From: Thermoplasmatales archaeon
Lineage (GTDB): Archaea > Thermoplasmatota > E2 > DHVEG-1
Assembly: GCA_020350365.1 (NCBI GenBank)
Contig: CP070712.1
Coordinates: 237,758 to 274,821, forward strand
Reading direction: 5' to 3'
Length of the DNA stretch: 37,064 nucleotides
Shown: in pieces, positions 34,984-37,064 of the stretch
Layout: each line of letters starts with the position of its first letter
How positions within the stretch are numbered: position 1 is the first letter of the stretch
Program-made: the position numbers and the translations under genes
The notes under the pieces: model-generated
The model's database searches: none
What the model was told of the DNA's origin: nothing
Seen by the model: only the letters and a program-made list of their open reading frames with translations

Positions 34984-35394
34984 ATGAAGAGAATATGGAT
35001 AGTTTTTATCCTTGCATTGTTAATGCTAATTCCTGCAACCTCTGCAGTGGATATAAGGTCAGATTTAGAAGATGATAATGTTGAAATCTATAAGTTCGCA
35101 AGGATAAAAACTACAGAAAGAACAGGAGGATTTGCACTCTGTTTTCCAGGTTACCTTCGCTCAATTTATCTCTGGAGAATCATTCTCTTCCATTCTTATG
35201 TTGTTTATGAAGATAATTATTGGGAAGGATGGTATCTAACTATAAACGGTGATAAGGTTTCAAGAGGTAGTGGTTATATATTTGGCTTTTCTGGTATAAT
35301 TACTAACTGGTGGGGTGGATTAGGAACTAAACCTGATTATAATGCTTTTGAACTTGATGGTGTCGCTCTTCGCGTTATACATATCTCAGATTAA
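34984..35394 (+). CDS. Small secreted protein, function unknown
   Basis: 136 aa from ATG 34984. Signal peptide MKRIWIVFILALLMLIPATSA, then ~115 residues with an Arg/Tyr/Trp-rich middle (YLRSIYLWRIILFHSYVVY) and a Gly-Trp-rich end (NWWGGLGTKPDYNAFEL). I prefer this start over in-frame ATGs further up (from 34864) because GGGAGG (34969-34974) is 9 nt upstream and the signal peptide begins here. No family recognised. Confidence 0.7.
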   Translation: MKRIWIVFILALLMLIPATSAVDIRSDLEDDNVEIYKFARIKTTERTGGFALCFPGYLRSIYLWRIILFHSYVVYEDNYWEGWYLTINGDKVSRGSGYIFGFSGIITNWWGGLGTKPDYNAFELDGVALRVIHISD

Positions 35395-35449
35395 TTTCCA
35401 TTAAATATTTGTCACTGAATTTACTATATTAATGGATCCATTCTGTTAT

Positions 35450-35465
35450 TGTAAAATTTATATAT
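35450..35465 (+). promoter_or_regulatory. Core promoter TGTAAAATTTATATAT
   Basis: It matches the 16-nt promoter at 20728 and 28461 in 14 of 16 positions, starting 54 nt before the ATG at 35504. Confidence 0.6.
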
Positions 35466-35503
35466 CCGATAAGAGATGTTTTTATTGAGGGAGGACAAGA
35501 ATT

Positions 35504-36982
35504 ATGAAGAAAAACCCTGTTTTGTTAAATAAAACGCTGGTTTTGGGTTTTATTATATTGTTGATTTGTATGAGTGTTATTTCATCTAATGGATATATTA
35601 TAGGGGACGTTTCTGGTTATCATAATCATCTGGAATCTGTTGAAGGTTCAGGAGAATTATTGTTAAATGGTGAAATTGTTTATGCTTATTGTGCGTATGA
35701 CCCAAGCGGTCAATTAGATGAAGGTTTTGTTTATTTTGATATGGAGGAACCAGGCACATTAAAAAATATAGAAAATATTAGCAATCCTGGTCTTATGAGC
35801 GCTGGTACATGGACATGTAATAGAAAATTTCTAGTCTGTGATTCTACATTCGGTTATTTATGGAAGATAGATCCATTTAATGGTGACGTAGTGTTTATTG
35901 GAGGTGGAGGTGTAGGGCTTAACGGTCTAACATATGACACATGTGATTTTGATTATGTGTTATATGGATGTTCTTCAAATGAGCTATATAAGATTGACCA
36001 ATTTTCTGGAGAACAAACTTATATTGGTACATTTAGTAATGGTCCAATTAATATGGTTGGTCTTGCATGTGACGATGCATGTATATTATATGGATGGGAT
36101 TCAGGAACAGATAATCTCTGGATAATTGACAAAGAAACTGCAGAATGTGCATTAGTCGGTTCGTTAGGAATCGATCTTAACTATACAACAGATGGTCATT
36201 TTAATCTTGAAAGTTGCTATTTGTATTTAGCTGTTTATACAACAAAAGGCCAATTATATTACTGTGATGAGGATACTGGGGAATGTTCCCTTATAAGTGA
36301 TTTCCAAGGTGGAGCTCAGCTTACAGCTTTTGTTATACCTTTTAATTGTTTTAATGTACCACCAACTGCTCCAACAATTATTGGTTATGTAAATGAAACA
36401 CTATCTTTTTATTCTAATGACCCAAATGATGATGATATCAAATACTTTATCGACTGGGACGATGGGGAAGTTACTGAAACTGACTTCTACCCATCTGGTG
36501 AAATAGTTGAAATATTCCATGAATTTGCTAATGGAGTTTATTACATTAGAGTAAAAGCAATTGATATAGCTGATTTTGAAAGTCCTTGGTCAGAGTATAT
36601 TATAATAATTGGTAATCAACCACCAGATACACCTACTATTGATGGCCCAATAAGTGGAAAATCCGGAATTGATTATGAATACAGTTTTAATTCTACAGAT
36701 TTAAACAAAGATCCCTTAATGTTTTTTATAGAGTGGGGAGACAATACTTCAGAATGGACTGAATATATTGATTCAGGTGAAAAGATAATTTTGAAACACA
36801 ACTGGAGTAAGAAAGGGGATTATATAATTAAAGCAAAAGCAATAGATATCAATGATACTGAGAGTAATTGGTCATATTTTGAGGTTGAAATACTAAGAAC
36901 CAGAACATCTTCTTATCTGTGGTTAGAATGGCTGTTAGATCGTTTCCCATTGTTGGGAAAACTGCTGAAACTTTTTATATGA
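35504..36982 (+). CDS. Secreted propeller-like protein with two PKD repeats and conserved tail
   Basis: 492 aa. Signal peptide ~7-30. Residues ~45-285 show repeated strands of a beta-propeller (GYLWKIDPFNGDVVFIGGG, NELYKIDQFSGEQTYIGTF, NLWIIDKETAECALVGSLG, QLYYCDEDTGECSLISDF), each with W/Y-x-I-D. Two PKD-like units follow (KYFIDWDDGE...EFANGVY and FFIEWGDNTS...KHNWSKKGDY), and the tail is WLLDRFPLLGKLLKLFI. Start: GGGAGG 9 nt upstream. The signal peptide (MKKNPVLLNKTLVLGFIILL) resembles those of the LamG and M28 proteins. Probably a surface adhesin or receptor; no catalytic residues seen. Confidence 0.85.
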   Translation: MKKNPVLLNKTLVLGFIILLICMSVISSNGYIIGDVSGYHNHLESVEGSGELLLNGEIVYAYCAYDPSGQLDEGFVYFDMEEPGTLKNIENISNPGLMSAGTWTCNRKFLVCDSTFGYLWKIDPFNGDVVFIGGGGVGLNGLTYDTCDFDYVLYGCSSNELYKIDQFSGEQTYIGTFSNGPINMVGLACDDACILYGWDSGTDNLWIIDKETAECALVGSLGIDLNYTTDGHFNLESCYLYLAVYTTKGQLYYCDEDTGECSLISDFQGGAQLTAFVIPFNCFNVPPTAPTIIGYVNETLSFYSNDPNDDDIKYFIDWDDGEVTETDFYPSGEIVEIFHEFANGVYYIRVKAIDIADFESPWSEYIIIIGNQPPDTPTIDGPISGKSGIDYEYSFNSTDLNKDPLMFFIEWGDNTSEWTEYIDSGEKIILKHNWSKKGDYIIKAKAIDINDTESNWSYFEVEILRTRTSSYLWLEWLLDRFPLLGKLLKLFI

Positions 36983-36983
36983 C

Positions 36984-37006
36984 ATAGAATCCTATCTCTT
37001 TTTTTT
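36984..37006 (+). terminator. T-rich terminator with short hairpin
   Basis: ATAG/CTAT stem around AATC, followed by CTC and eight T residues just after the last gene. The stem is short; the T tract is the stronger signal. Confidence 0.45.
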
Positions 37007-37064
37007 ACTTTTCCAGTTAAACTCTATTTGTCGGTATCTCTCAAGTACGTACAAAATGTTTTGT

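Noticed and set aside
1-37064. tRNA, rRNA, CRISPR or insertion sequences
   Set aside because: Looked for GC-rich tRNA-like islands, spaced direct repeats and transposase motifs in the gaps; none seen by eye. A tRNAscan or CRISPR search would settle it.

Overview
The window is a strongly AT-rich archaeal chromosome segment, most likely from an uncultured member of the Thermoplasmatota. The archaeal assignment rests on four observations. The TATA-type promoters sit about 25-40 nt from starts. AhbD of the alternative heme pathway is present. The CcmE is of the CxxxY type. One cytochrome carries a PGF-CTERM tail, the mark of archaeosortase substrates. The phylum-level guess rests on the style of the secreted PKD-repeat proteins, their conserved C-terminal tail and the zinc-ribbon membrane proteins. 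It is inference; no rRNA or ribosomal protein gene is present to confirm it.

Region 1 (1-19.9 kb) is a cytochrome c island. It holds the 5' part of ahbD (heme b synthesis), ccmF, and a compact ccmABCDE operon. The operon includes a short ccmD and a CcmE with Cys in place of the heme-binding His; no ccmH is visible. Opposite ccmA lies a transcript for a membrane-anchored protein with a CcmI-like coiled coil plus a lipoprotein. The cytochromes are two tandem small paralogs (5.7-7.0 kb) with odd heme motifs, a PGF-CTERM multiheme protein (12-13.4 kb), and a 25-motif NapC-anchored cytochrome (15.4-17.5 kb). The last is followed by a cytochrome-b-like integral membrane protein with large charged tails and a 35-codon membrane micro-ORF joined by a TAATG overlap. 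A GlcD/D-lactate dehydrogenase-type flavoprotein is divergent from the 25-heme gene. I read this as a membrane-to-surface electron conduit with its own heme supply and maturation machinery. The electron acceptor is unknown.

Region 2 (19.9-37 kb) is mostly cell-surface and secreted proteins: LamG plus PKD, jelly-roll/Fn3/PKD, a seven-repeat FG-GAP propeller, an M28 peptidase with PKD, two further propeller-like PKD proteins and a Gln-rich small secreted protein. At least four end in a similar tail of the type [hydrophobic]-x-[RQI]-FP-x5-LL. Three genes (20785, 28422, 35504) share a near-identical core promoter at the same offset, a Shine-Dalgarno with 9-nt spacing and a similar signal peptide. 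Interspersed are an SDR oxidoreductase, an M19 dipeptidase, an M29-like aminopeptidase and small membrane proteins. The peptidases fit a peptide-degrading lifestyle.

No rRNA, tRNA, CRISPR array or intact insertion sequence was recognised.
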